Origin: Sebastes aleutianus
Taxonomy: Eukaryota; Chordata; Actinopteri; Perciformes; Sebastidae
Length of the DNA: 64,000 bases
Direction of reading: 5' to 3'
NCBI GenBank assembly: GCA_916700875.1
Contig: CAKAKS010000001.1
Span: forward strand, 16,768,461 to 16,832,460
Shown one piece after another: positions 41,101 through 53,900 of this stretch. Position numbers and translations under genes: made by a program. The notes beneath the pieces were generated by a model. That model saw only the letters and a program-made list of their open reading frames with translations, was not told the DNA's origin and did not search any database. The stretch's first letter is position 1; each line of letters starts with the position of its first letter.

Positions 41101-41915
41101 GTGCTTTTGTGTGATTCTTTGTGGAGAAACTCAGTTTCTCAGATCTGTTTATTAAATCAACTAATTGATTAGTCGACGAAATTGTGTGTCAGTCAACTTA
41201 AGAATTTCTTTGGTTGAGGACAGCCCCAGTATTGTTATATTACATATTATTTCTTAGTCTGGCATTGAGATCTCGCTTTAAAGATCAGTGCATTCTACAT
41301 ATTTTTAACAGTACGTAATCATTTATTCCACCCTGCATTGCTCTCTCGCTACCTCAGGAACACTCTTGACTTTGTGGCTTCCCTCTTTTTGTCATTGGTG
41401 TGTGTTCGTGTTCCTGTGTGAGGACAGCAGCAAGTGTTGAGTGAGTGAGAAGAAAGCTTTGGTGACTCATGTCCCATGGTACAGGAACCTGTCACTGCCA
41501 CCATTGTCATTGTCGGTCAGTCTCTGTTTCCACCTCCACTCTCACATGCCCACAATACTCTTTCTCCAGTGTGTGTGAGGGTACGCTGTGCAAACACGAC
41601 CACTTCCCGTTCTCCCAGGGCTATCACTTGCCCAGTTGTATGCATATTTAATGGTAAAAATGTGTACATTACAAAAATTATTGTTTTAAAATCTTAAAAT
41701 CTTTTTTCCTAACGGTCATTAAAAGAAAATTGTTTCTGATTAGATGATACAATAGTTTTCAGTATATTTCTATCTTGAAGCAAGCTACAATAAAGTAGAA
41801 ATATATTTGTGTGCTTGATCTAATTTATCTTTTTTCGATAAGTTTAAATATCTTGTATTGTTCTGTACACCTCTCCTTTTCTGCACATACATACTTGTAC
41901 ATTATGTACTCTCCA

Positions 41916-41952
<37 letters not shown>

Positions 41953-44900
41953 CCAGGACATGCTGTGCTGGGATGTATTTAAGCGCTGATTGCGGGAAAG
42001 CGCACACCTTCAGATGAAGTAAGGCCAAAGCTTGAATAATTCATCGCATAGCTCCGCCTTGGCCAACCCACACATCCCTCCCCCAGCACCCGGAGCCACA
42101 GATGATAGCAACACACACACAGAAGAGAAATAAATTACCACACTTAACTTTACCGGAAAAAGGTAAATCACTCAATCTCGAGCCAAGGCAGCGACAAATA
42201 AAATGGGTCCGTCCACAAATTCTGTTAAGATGCACGCCACGTCCTTTTGTCAGGGCTGAATGAGGCTCCAGGATGTTTCAGACACGCTGGCGTTATCGCT
42301 CTCGCTGGGGATTGCATTGTGTGTGTGTGTGTTGATTTGTGTGTGCATGTATAGGTGTATTGTGTGGGCCTTCATGCTGTATATGTATGTAGAGTTCAGT
42401 GTGTGAGGTTGAGCTCTAAATTGGTGTGGATTGTAAAGTGAAAAGGACTGTCAGCACTACAATGGGCTTTTGTAAGGCCTACGATGACACAGGACTTTAC
42501 TGATAGTGTGTGTGTGTGCGCGCGTACGTGCGTGGGTGTATGTTTGTTAGGGGCATTTCTGCTGAAAACTGACAGCAGGACTTTGAGACAGGGATCGTGC
42601 CCTTTGTTGTCTCCATTTGTTTGCTCAGTATTTGTGTGGGGTTGGCATTTTTCTCTACTGCTATAGATGCATTTTACCAACGTTTTCTAATGCCTAAGGC
42701 TGTCCGCTCAAATGTTAAGACACTTGAAACAGTTATATGAACAGGAGATGGATTAAAGGATGATTGATGATGATATTTGCCTCCTCAGTTTTAATTGTAC
42801 ATGATATTCACAAGGTTCAAAGGGATTCTTTCCCCAAACCCTACTTAAAACTATCTAATCTTTGGACAATGTTTAACCAGATAACCTCTGGTTCTGAAAA
42901 CTGAAGCCAATGCAGAAGTGCCTTAAACTTGCATTCTTTCTAACAGCCAGCAGGGGGCGACTCCTCTGGTTGCAAAAAGAAGTCTTCAACTTTAACCCCT
43001 TCACAGTGTGATTCAGTTCATCAAATTTAATTACAGTATAACCTTTTTGGTTGCCTAGAAATGCCTTATTAAGGGTTCGGTTGTACTTAGCTCCACCCTC
43101 TCGTGTCACTTCTGTTTGCAAAAAGCCAAGAAGTCTTCAAAACGGCAGTCCCCAAACCAATGGGTGATGTCACGGTGACTACGTCCACTTCTTATATATA
43201 CAGTCTGTATGGTTTTTTTGGACCAAAATGTGTTCACACATTTTTCTAAATCCAAAACCGGGTTTTACCCAGAAAACTGAAATTAGTGAAGATTTTATAA
43301 ATGCTCTTGTTCCCTAAATGTTGCATGGTTTTGTATACAGCTATCCTTAGAGAGCAGGGGTTGGCAACCTTTTTGATATAAAGTGCCATTTCTTTATTTT
43401 CTTGTTAATCAGTGGGCCAATAAGGTTAACATTAAGTTAAATTCTTACACCACATCAGAATTTAAATCTCCAATGGACCTGTAATTTTATTCCATCCATA
43501 TAGGCAACGTGCATAGCAACATTAAAAAAAAAAAAAATGTTTTTCTCCTATAATCAGGACATTGTAATTCTATATGAGAGCACTATACAAGAAGGCTGCC
43601 ATCCTTTTGAAAACATCCACATCTGTTGTGAAATCATTAACCCGACAAACCATCCACCAATCGTGTTTATCAGCAATAAACTTGACAAATAAATGTATAT
43701 TTTTACCCCCTTGTGGTTACAAATTATATGCACAGTTCCCATTCTGAAGACGACCTCGCTTAATAGTAAATCAGACGCAGAGTGCGGGTCAATCAAACTA
43801 CCGTAAATAACAGGCCGCGCAATTGCCAATGGCTGTGAAAGAGGTAATTTGGCATGCGGATGAGAGGTCACGTCTACATTTCCAAAAAACTCTCTTCCAC
43901 ACAGTGTGCCATTGGTTAAGCTACCGTGTGCCTCTACCTAAGGTTGCTGACCCCTGCTGTAGAGGTTTTCATTCAATTACCTCCATGCAGACTGTAAACA
44001 AGTGAGTAAAAAATCAGTGAACTGTCTTCTGAGTGAAACAGCTGAGAGAAAATATGAAACCCATTGTCTGGCTGATGAAAATAGATAAAGATAAACTGGT
44101 TATGAAAAGAAAAGCCTGTTATAAATTACTTAAGCCTGACCAGAAACTAAAACGTTAACAAATATGTATACCACCATCTTCATTACGAGTTTCCCACTTA
44201 TGAGACACACTTGATTGTAGAAACAGAATTCGGATTTCAGATACACAAATTGGTTCGCTGACAAGGGTAATAATCATCCACCCACTTTTTTTTTATTTAT
44301 TTTTTTATTATTTTATTTATTTTTAGTTAATATTTTTAATATTATTATATATTTTATTCAATTATTACTTTTTTCTGTTGGTAAGGCACACTATTCTGTG
44401 AACTGTAAATATGTATTATATGACAGATTGTTTATTACAAATGTATAATTTTTATTCTTGTACTTTATATGATCTCTCATGTGGAGAGTTGTGTTTTGCA
44501 AGTTTCAATTGTTAAAAGCACAATAAAAACCGTGTTATGTAGTGGTTATGTAACTGTAAATGGAGGCATGTAAATCCAGATGACTAAGACATTCAATTAA
44601 ATAACATTAGTATCTCTGTTAGAGTTAACGGATAATCCAAAACAGATATAGCTCGATGACAAATTGTATATCCTATATTTTGCAGTCATAATTTTGAGCT
44701 GATCTTTTAATCTCTTCAGCTGCCCGAGTGTTATCATATAAAAGAAGAGGAGGAGAGGAGATGCTGCCTTCCAGATAGTTGCTGCAGTGGAGAATCAATT
44801 AGTATGAACAGGATTTTGTCCGTATACTGTACAAGGAAACAAAACAGAAGACACTGCCTAAGTTCAGACTTTGCCTCCGGCACTTTATTTAAGAGTTCAC

Positions 44901-47900
44901 ACTCTCGTCGACACCAGAGGAGCTACTCTTTAATTCTTAATTAGAGTTCAACTGGAGTTTGCCAGAGCTGCAGTGTGTCTAAGGTTAGCTGTCTAGGCGT
45001 TTTCTCTACTGTGAGCATCTGTCCCCAAAAGTTGTGTTTTCTACTCCCAAGACTTTCAGAGAATATAGATTCTACTTCAGTGGTTTCATTGATTTTTGAG
45101 AGTATGATGAGTGAAGCAAAGTCCATCTGAAACTTTGAATATTTGAACCTTAACTAATACAAAACCTGTCCATAGCTGCCCTCATATCATCCCAGCAGGT
45201 TGTGAGTTGCAGATCCTTGAAGGACACATCTGTGGTGTTTTTTTCATGTCACTGATTTGGTTCCTGTTAGTGCACATTTGGCATAGCGGTGGAAGTGAAT
45301 ATTTAATTTCACTGCACCCTGGATTTCACCTGGGTTTTAACTGTGCGTATGTGGGGTGACGGACCGGAGCGGCAGGCTGGTTGCTCCACAGATGGCTAGT
45401 AGATATGTAGATATGGATATATCACTTCACTGCTCGCCGATGTGGCAGGTCAGGCTGAAACAGCAAATAGACCGGCAAACGTATTCAAATACACGTACAA
45501 AAACAAATGACCTTAAAGTGTCTAAAGAGCCAGATAATTCCGAAACAGCGAAAAAATGAGTGAATGTTGAACTTGCATTCTTCAGGTAGCCAGAAACACG
45601 ACTCCAAATGAATGATAACATTTACTACAACATTGCCATAACTGCTGGCAGTGTTGTAGTCAAGACCACCTAAACAGAGACCAGAGTGTATGGAGACCGA
45701 GACAAGACCAAGACTTTGAGGGGTTGAGACCAAGTCAAGACCAAGACAGGACAAGATAGAGTCCAGACCAAGACCAGACCCATGCGAGTCCCACACTGCA
45801 TGACACACTAATGATAAGATGTGGAACATGCAAACCAGAGGCACTCCTCAAATTGATCTGAGAGATTCACATTTCCATAAAAACACCATCAGAAAACAAA
45901 TGAAGATTCTTCTTCAGTCACCTATTTTATTGCCATATATATACTGTATGCGTGTGATGTATAAGTGTACCATGAGAAATGTCTTGATAAAGGAATCAAA
46001 AGGCATCGCAGAGGTGAATTTTATGTCTAGGAATTAATTTTCCTTTGTTTTCTATGACACACAAATACAAACACTAAGAAGCTGAAATCAACTTAACCGT
46101 CTTTATTCAACACTCATTTTCCATGTTTTACCATCTACCTAACATAATACAATTTCTTGTGCAAGCATCATTTTTTTCTGGGAGACTCTTGTCTTCCCCT
46201 AGAAACTATCAGTACAGAATGTATCAAACAATATGGGAGTGCATGTGAATATTTGTAACAGTTACAAATGTTTTGAATTAGAAATGAGTCAAGTTATTGG
46301 TTGCATTTGAAGCAGGACGTTTTACTTCCAATCACAGTAATGATGTTAACAAATAAATCAGACAATGCACAGGCAATTAAGTGATATCCCCGAAATTGTG
46401 GTCTTGACCAGTCTTGAAATAAAGTCGCTTTGTCTGAGACAGAGACAAGACAGAGTAAAAATCCAGCTGATTCCGAGATGAGACCTTCAATAAGTGGTCT
46501 CCAGACCGGTCTTTGTGCACTTATTGACCGAGACCAATCTTGAGTACTACAACACTGACTGCTGGATTTGCAAATAAGCAACTGTTTGCTACAAGTTTGC
46601 CATATCAACTTAAAAGGTGATGATATGTCCATGTTATGTTCACAACTTGTTTCTGCTGCCCCCAGGTGGCCAAAAAAAGGTTGGAGCTTTAAACATACAA
46701 AAACGGTTACTGTTCTTCAAATTAATGTTGTATTCCTCTAACTAACTTTTCTTATTTTGTAGATGTAATTTGTCTTAATCCATTGCGCAGACTCTCTAAT
46801 TTTATTGTGTCTTTGTCTCTCGACGATAGTACAAATTGACACAACCCATTTCAGTAAGTAATTGCCAGCTTGTGGTACCCGAGCATGATGTCAAAAATAA
46901 TTAAAAAGGCAATAAAGAGATTTCAGCAAGATAGAGCTTTAGCTCACAGCAAGATGATGAAACGTTTTGAAGGTGCACACACACATTACTCTCTCTTATT
47001 CTCTCCTCAGTGCGGACGAGCGGTTCGATGCCACCTTCCACACCAACGTACTGGTGAATGCGTCCGGTTACTGCCAATACATCCCTCCTGGCATCTTGAA
47101 GAGCACCTGCTACATTGATGTGCGCTGGTTCCCCTTCGACGTGCAAAAGTGTGACTTGAAGTTTGGTTCCTGGACGCACAACGGCTGGCTGCTGGACCTC
47201 CAGATGCTGGATGTGGACACGTCCACCTACATACCCAATGGGGAGTGGGACCTTGTGGGTAAGACAAGTCAAGTCAATTTTATTTGTATTGCCCAATATC
47301 ACAAATTTGCTTCAGGGGGACTTTACAATCTGTACAGCATATGACACCCTCTGTCCTTTACAGTACCACCCTCTCATCAGACGAGGAAAAACTTAACCAA
47401 AGAAAAAACTTTTAACAGGGAAAAAACTGAAAGACAGACGGACAGATGTGCAATAGATGTTGTGTGTACAGAGTAACAACATAATGAAAATACAACATAG
47501 ACAATCCATATGACAAAATTGCCATACAGTATATAGTGTGAACATTAATGAAGAGATGGATCCAGGAGGATGTCAAGCAGCTTCCAGGCGTCGCCAAACA
47601 AAAAGAGCCTGAGCAACACGACCTACACTGTTTTTCTCTGCAAGTGCAACCGTCAGGATAGATGGCTGCACTTGAAAACCCTGTGTCTTTGTATAATTCA
47701 ATAAGTATATTTTAGCTTCAAACTGATTTCTCTAGTTGTCTCCTAAGATTTCTCCGTCTGAGTCATGAGATGAGTTGAAAAAAAACTTTGAAAACAATTC
47801 TTTTAGGGGGTATAAACATAAGGCTGCTGTATTCCGTCTATGCAATAAAAGTGGGATACTCCATCACTAGACTCCTTAAAGGGATAGTTTGGGTGTTTTG

Positions 47901-50900
47901 AAATAGGGCTGTATGAGGTACTTATCCATAGTAGGTGTATTACTTAGATGACGGTTGGTGTGCCCCCAGTTTGGAGAAACAGAGCACCGACACCGGAACA
48001 AAGTAATACAGTGCTGTGGATGGGGACAGCAGACAAACGTATTTCAGCCACCTAAAAGAAAGGCCCACTTAAAAAAATCAATATCCATTCAAGTGTACGC
48101 TATATTTCGAATATTTTCCCTGCTTTATCTTGCCGTCAGACCCTTTCCTTCTCCTTTACGACGGGGAACTGAACTGAAAGTGAAACTTATCTATGCTCTC
48201 CCCAAAGCCAGCATGCTCAGTTGACAAAAACAGTGTAGATACGTTTCCCTTTCAGTTCAGTTTGCCATCGGAAAATATTCTAAATATAGCGTACACTTTA
48301 ACAGATATAATTTTTTTTTTTTTTAAGTGAGCCTGTCTTTTAGGCGGCTAAAATACATTTTGCTGCCGGCCCTATCTACAGTAGTACATGCTTTGGTCCG
48401 GTGTCAGTACTGCGGTCTGTTTCTCCAAACTGGGGGCGGGCCGTCCTCCATTTACTGTAAGTAAGACACCTACTAAAGATAAGTACCTCATACAACCCCA
48501 CTTCAAAACAGCCAAACTATCCTTTTAAGTCAATATTTTCCATGAGTTTAATCCATCAGACAATGCTACACAGATGGATACATAAATAGACTCTACATTT
48601 GTGCTCCCCCTTAATTACACCAGGATCAGGCCTTGTCAACTTCCTGCGTTCAAAGTCTTTTATATAAATGATTCACCCGATGGGATATCATTTGTATGGT
48701 TGCAGCCGGATGATCTGGAAAGGGGAGAGTTTTTGGAAGACCCCCCAGGCGGGGTGTTTCCAGCTGGGAGAGAGTAGCAGCAGATCGCAGTGCTTCTGCC
48801 CCCGGGGTGATGGTTAGCTGGAGATGGGTGTCAGACAGCAGCAGATGGCATGCAATGGGAATGTTTGACATGTTGGCAGGTGTGTGTAGCCAGGCCATAT
48901 GTGAGAGCAGCACACTGCATCCCCAGAGTTGGAGTTCAAGGTGAGACAGTTCAACCATAAAAAATCTAAACTGATTCAGCTTTTTTTTTAATCTTGTTTT
49001 ATGGCTTGCTGAACATTTTTTACTAACAATACAAAGATAAAAAAAACGGCAGAGCAAAGTTCCAAGCCTGGTCTGAGTGGAGCATCCCATAAAATATTTA
49101 GACTCATCTTTTCTTTTTCCATCTGGTTTACACACATTGTAGATGCTATTTAAATCTTCAATGACTTTATTAGTCCACATGACCTGTATGTGTTGTGCTC
49201 CTCTCTTAGGTGTGCCAGCCAAGCGCAATGAGCTGTACTATGACTGCTGTAAGGAGCCCTACCCTGATGTGACGTTCACGGTCACCATGCGCCGCAGGAC
49301 GCTATATTATGGCCTCAATTTGCTCATCCCATGTGTGCTGATCTCTGGCTTGGCCCTGCTGGTCTTCCTGCTACCTGCAGACTCTGGAGAAAAGATTTCT
49401 CTGGGTGATTGAGGCTTAAACACACATATTATTCACATGAAATGATTCTGCTTTGCAAAACATTTGAAAAAATGTGTTATTGATCTATAGAAGAAACATA
49501 GAAGGTTGAACATGTTTGTACAGTTTTTAAGTACAGGGCATTTGGTAGCCTAGCTAAAAAAGCTTGGAGTAATTTGGTTTTCAAACACCAAGAGTAATAT
49601 ATAAGATTTAGTTTGAATATGTATATAAAGATGGACGACGCGTCTCCACTTCCTCCCACTGTACAAAAGTGACACCAAAATATCCCGGTTATGGGAGCTG
49701 CTGTTTTGAGATTTTGAAGTCATTTGGAGCCAGTACAGTAGTGATCGGGGTGCTGGAGCCACAGTGTCGAGGTCCTGCCCACACACCCGCCCGAACCAAT
49801 TACGAGCCGTGCGCGGTCGCAGCTTGTTAGTTTGAGCGACCTGGCTGCCACGTTAGCACCACGGTAGCTGTTTGACTAGAAAGACACAACAACTCACCAT
49901 AATATCTCTAGAACTACATTTATGATCAAATTGACACATGTTCTATTACAAAGACTCGTGACGGTTATGGAAAGTTGAAGTTAAATCTCCTTTATCGTAC
50001 AATTCCCGAACGACTACTTCACTCAGAGCAGCTGCCAATCACAGCTGTCAATCATGACGTCACACCCCCTTTTTATAGCATCAAATAACTAACTAAAACC
50101 AAACTTATCAGAAAAATGAACATTTGAACATTTACCATCATGATAAGAACTACCTAAAATGACAAAAAAAATCTTTGGGAAAGATGTATTTGACGTGTAC
50201 TTTGACTTTTTAGTTTGGCCCATGTCCCGTCCGCTAACATGGAGGGGGCAGGATTTATGACCTTTACTGCAGCCAGCCACCAGGGGGCGATCCAGATGTT
50301 TTGGCTTCACTTTTGGGGAGCTGTCATGTCGTCCGTCTTTACATACACTCTATGGTTCAAGCTTATACAAATATAATACACCAATGCATAAACGTATTAA
50401 AGCACACACATATTTGTCTTCATGAATCATGTAGCAAGCCATGAATACTCTACATGCCTGTCAAATCACCTTGGAATAATTGAATTTCAAAATAAGAGGC
50501 TCGCCATTTAAATTTTGGATATTCTGTCAGAGCGAGTGAGTTTTGATGGATAGCCGTCTGTGAATGAGCAGTTACAAAGTCAAAGTGTTTGAGGGATTTC
50601 TGGAGCGGTAACCCACCTTTGACAGAGTAGCCGGCAGCTGATAAATGGTTGTAGTCACGAGATCATAACTGATTACATACATAAGTAATTACAGGACTGA
50701 TTTCATACACCAGTGACCCCGATCACATCATTATGTATATGCTCATGTTCTCTCTCTCTCTCTCCGTGTGTCTCTCTTTATCTCACTCAAGGCATCACTG
50801 TGCTGCTTTCGCTAACTGTCTTCATGCTTCTGGTAGCAGAGATCATGCCTGCCACGTCCGACTCTGTTCCTCTCATCGGTGGGTTATATTTATGTGTGTT

Positions 50901-53900
50901 TTGTGTTGTGTGTGTAACAAATGCAATATACTGTATCTCACCACAGCTATCCCTGATGTGTGTTTACCTCCTGTGAAAAGCTTCTCTAAACGGAGGGAAA
51001 ACGGCTCCTTAGAATACAGGCAAATTAAAGTGACTGTATTATCCATTCAGTACATCAACACACAGACTGACAGTCCACAATAACAACTTGACTGTCCTTC
51101 TGAGAATTAGCTAGTAGGGGGAGATAGCAGGTCAGCAGTAGATGTCACATAGAAGTGGTGTACATCATCTGAAAGCTGAGAACCTGAAGATTAATTTGCA
51201 CTTCTGTTCTGGAAAAGCCATCCATCTCTGAATGCTCTAGGTCTCTAGTTTGTGACTGCAAAGTTTCATGAGGCTGTGATTGTCCTAGAGGTCACCATAG
51301 GTCATTTTATACAGTCAAGCTCCAAAAAACAAAATGCAATGATACATGATACAATACAATGAAGTGGCTACTATGGGGAATAACATCATCACACATGAAT
51401 ACAATTGGGCTCATTGGATCCACAAGAGTCTCAGCTTTACAGTGATATCCACTTAATGCAATTCCAAGACTGTTATGGTACCCCAGTATGCAGAGACCAT
51501 TTTAGTATAGGCGAAAATAACACATTTATACTGCATGCAAAAAAACTGTGGATATGTCTGTAAAGGGGAGACTCGTGGGAGGTCAGAGGTCAATGGACCC
51601 CTTTAAAAATCACCATGCCAGTTTTTCCTCGCCAAAATTTAGCCTCCTTCCCGAAAAGCTAGTATGACATGGTTGGTACCAGTGGATTCCTCAGGTTTTC
51701 TAGTTCCATGTGATATTTGAAGAGTACCTTTACTCTAGCTCTAACACCTGCTACGGCTTCTGAAAGACAGTAAAGTCGGTTCCCATCAGCCTCAAGGAGT
51801 GGAAGAGGTTAAATGTAGGCAGTTGCCTGACCTCTCTATATGCTATAAATGGTCTCCTGATAAAAATCATAAATAAAAACCCGTCTCGGTGTCTGGCTGG
51901 GTTTTAGTCTGAGCAGCCTGAGGGCGTCTATGCATCATTCACAGCAGCCCTGTATGGTGTGTGGAGTAAATTGGGTGGCCAGAACTAAAGCTGTCAGCAC
52001 CATTAATAGGCTAAGAAATGTCTGATTGTCCACTGGGGAGGCGAGAAGGAAACGGGGATAGAAGAAGAAATAATAAATGGATGAAGAGAGGCGGAGAGAT
52101 GAGTAACGTTTGGGGCTAAAGTTCTCAGACAGAAAGGCCTCAAAGGCTTTGTGGAGCAAGTGAAGAGGCAGACAACATGTCAGTTTGGTTAACACTCCTC
52201 TCACCAGGCCATGAAGAATTTTTTTTTTCTTGTATGTGTGTGCGAGATGCTTTGAATTATAACTGCAGTCCTGTATGTAGTGTGTCTTATCAGTTTCACT
52301 TGGTCAAAGTGAAATATATTGTACGCGTACATTATGTGAGTGTATTGATGTGAGTAGTGTTTGGTCATGCTGAACACGGTCACCACTACACCCTGCCCTC
52401 GCCGCTGATAAATGCTTTATCAATAGAGTGATTAATCTGTGTTTTTTATTTTCTCTCGACCTCAACACAAGGCCAACTGGGACACTTTTAGCAGCCTTGT
52501 TAAAATGACTCATGCCCCCTTTACAACACAGTGGCTGAATGTGGATATGAGTTATTGTAGCCGCTTGAGCTTGACTGGGAATATATAAAGCGAGTGTCCA
52601 ACGCCGCTGCCAGAATCAGGCCATATGTCTTTTATCATCAGCCCTTAATCACCAGATAAGCATAGTGTGTTCATTTCATTTTAGCTAATTTAGTTAGACC
52701 TGTCTCATCTGTTTCAAGGCCATTTGGCTCAGCTCATTTTAATTCTGTTCGGTTTTAACTCATTTTTAATTTAGTTAGTTCAGCTATAATCAAAAATGTG
52801 GTTTTGTTTTTGGAATTATTGTACGTCATATCTGTAGGCAGTCTTCTTCCAGAGAGAAAACAAAGTGATTAGTTATTGACCATAAAGCATTCAGGACACA
52901 GCGAATAGAGCGGTGCAGGAATGAGTCCTAAAACCCGGAAATGAGTTAGCATTTTAGCACTTCGGTTCCCTCCTCTCAAAGTCAATGGGTTTTTGAATGG
53001 GCTGTCAAAGTTAACACATTACTGCAAATTCGTTTTAACGGCACTAATTTCTTTAACGCATTAACGCAACTTGCGACTTTTAGAGTGTAGCGGGCTCAGT
53101 TTTAAAGCTAGTTGTGAAGGAGGCTAAATAACGCACTCGCACTGGCATGGCCATTTACAAAGGGGTTCCCTTGACCTCTGACCTCAAGATATGTGAATGA
53201 AAATGGGTTCTATGGGTACCCACGAGTCTCCCCTTTAGACATGCCAACTTTAGGATAATCACATGCAGTTTGGGGCAAGTCATAGTCAAGTCATAATCAA
53301 GTCAGCACACTGACACACTGACAGCTGTTGTTGCCTGTTGGGCTTGAGTTTGCCATGTTATGATGTGAGCATATTTTTTATGCTTAATGCAGTACCTGTG
53401 AGGGTTTCTGGACAATATTTGTCATAGTTTTGTGTTGTTAATTGATTTCTAATAATAATAAATATATACATAAATTTGCATTAAGCAAGCATATTTACCC
53501 ACTCCCATGTTGATAAGAGTATTAAATACTTGATTTCCCTTTAAGGTACATTTTGAACAAATAAAAAATGAGCGATTAAATATTTTAATCAATTGACAGC
53601 CCTAGTTTTTAGTTCGATGCCTGAAATAAGGTCTGCGGTTAAAACAAGCTTATGAGATTTTAACGTTTTGTTCTATGATATAAAATACGTCAGTAAATAT
53701 CCCACTCATGAATTTTGAAGGTTTTACGTGTCTTGAAAAAGGCACCTTTACAGCCTCGCTTTGTATACTCACTCATACGACCGTGATGTAGTTTGTTTAT
53801 AGCCTAATGTTAGCTTTTTACTTCTGGCGATTGCATTCACACTTCAAAAATCATAAAAGTGGTGTTCATTTGTGGAGATTATGATAAGATATGAAGATTA

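Larger units (their letters stand above)
33440..47010 (+). other. chrna8: chrna8 intron 4 (13.6 kb)
   Basis: Contains an old repeat at 33545-34030, family B MITEs (36865-37125, 40937-41229), a CA microsatellite (41918-41950), MITEs at 43355-43956 and 45649-46557, and AT-rich low-complexity stretches near 34400-34560 and 44290-44360. Segments near 36257-36846 (GGCCGTTCACATGCCGCGTC) and 38380-38890 look repeat-derived but lack clear ends. No nested gene seen. Confidence 0.75.
47259..49209 (+). other. chrna8: chrna8 intron 5 (2.0 kb)
   Basis: Begins almost at once with an interspersed repeat (47264-47600) and contains the palindromic TTAA-flanked MITE at 47876-48528. The acceptor is TCCTCTCTTAG. 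The minus-strand open frame at 48650-49228 is not supported as a gene. Confidence 0.8.
49405..50791 (+). other. chrna8: chrna8 intron 6 (1.4 kb)
   Basis: About half is a MITE-like repeat (49616-50354). The acceptor is preceded by a long TC tract (50748-50780). No nested gene. Confidence 0.8.

Noticed and set aside
48650..49228. 192-codon minus-strand open frame
   Set aside because: It overlaps exon 6 of the receptor on the opposite strand and shows no recognisable protein features.
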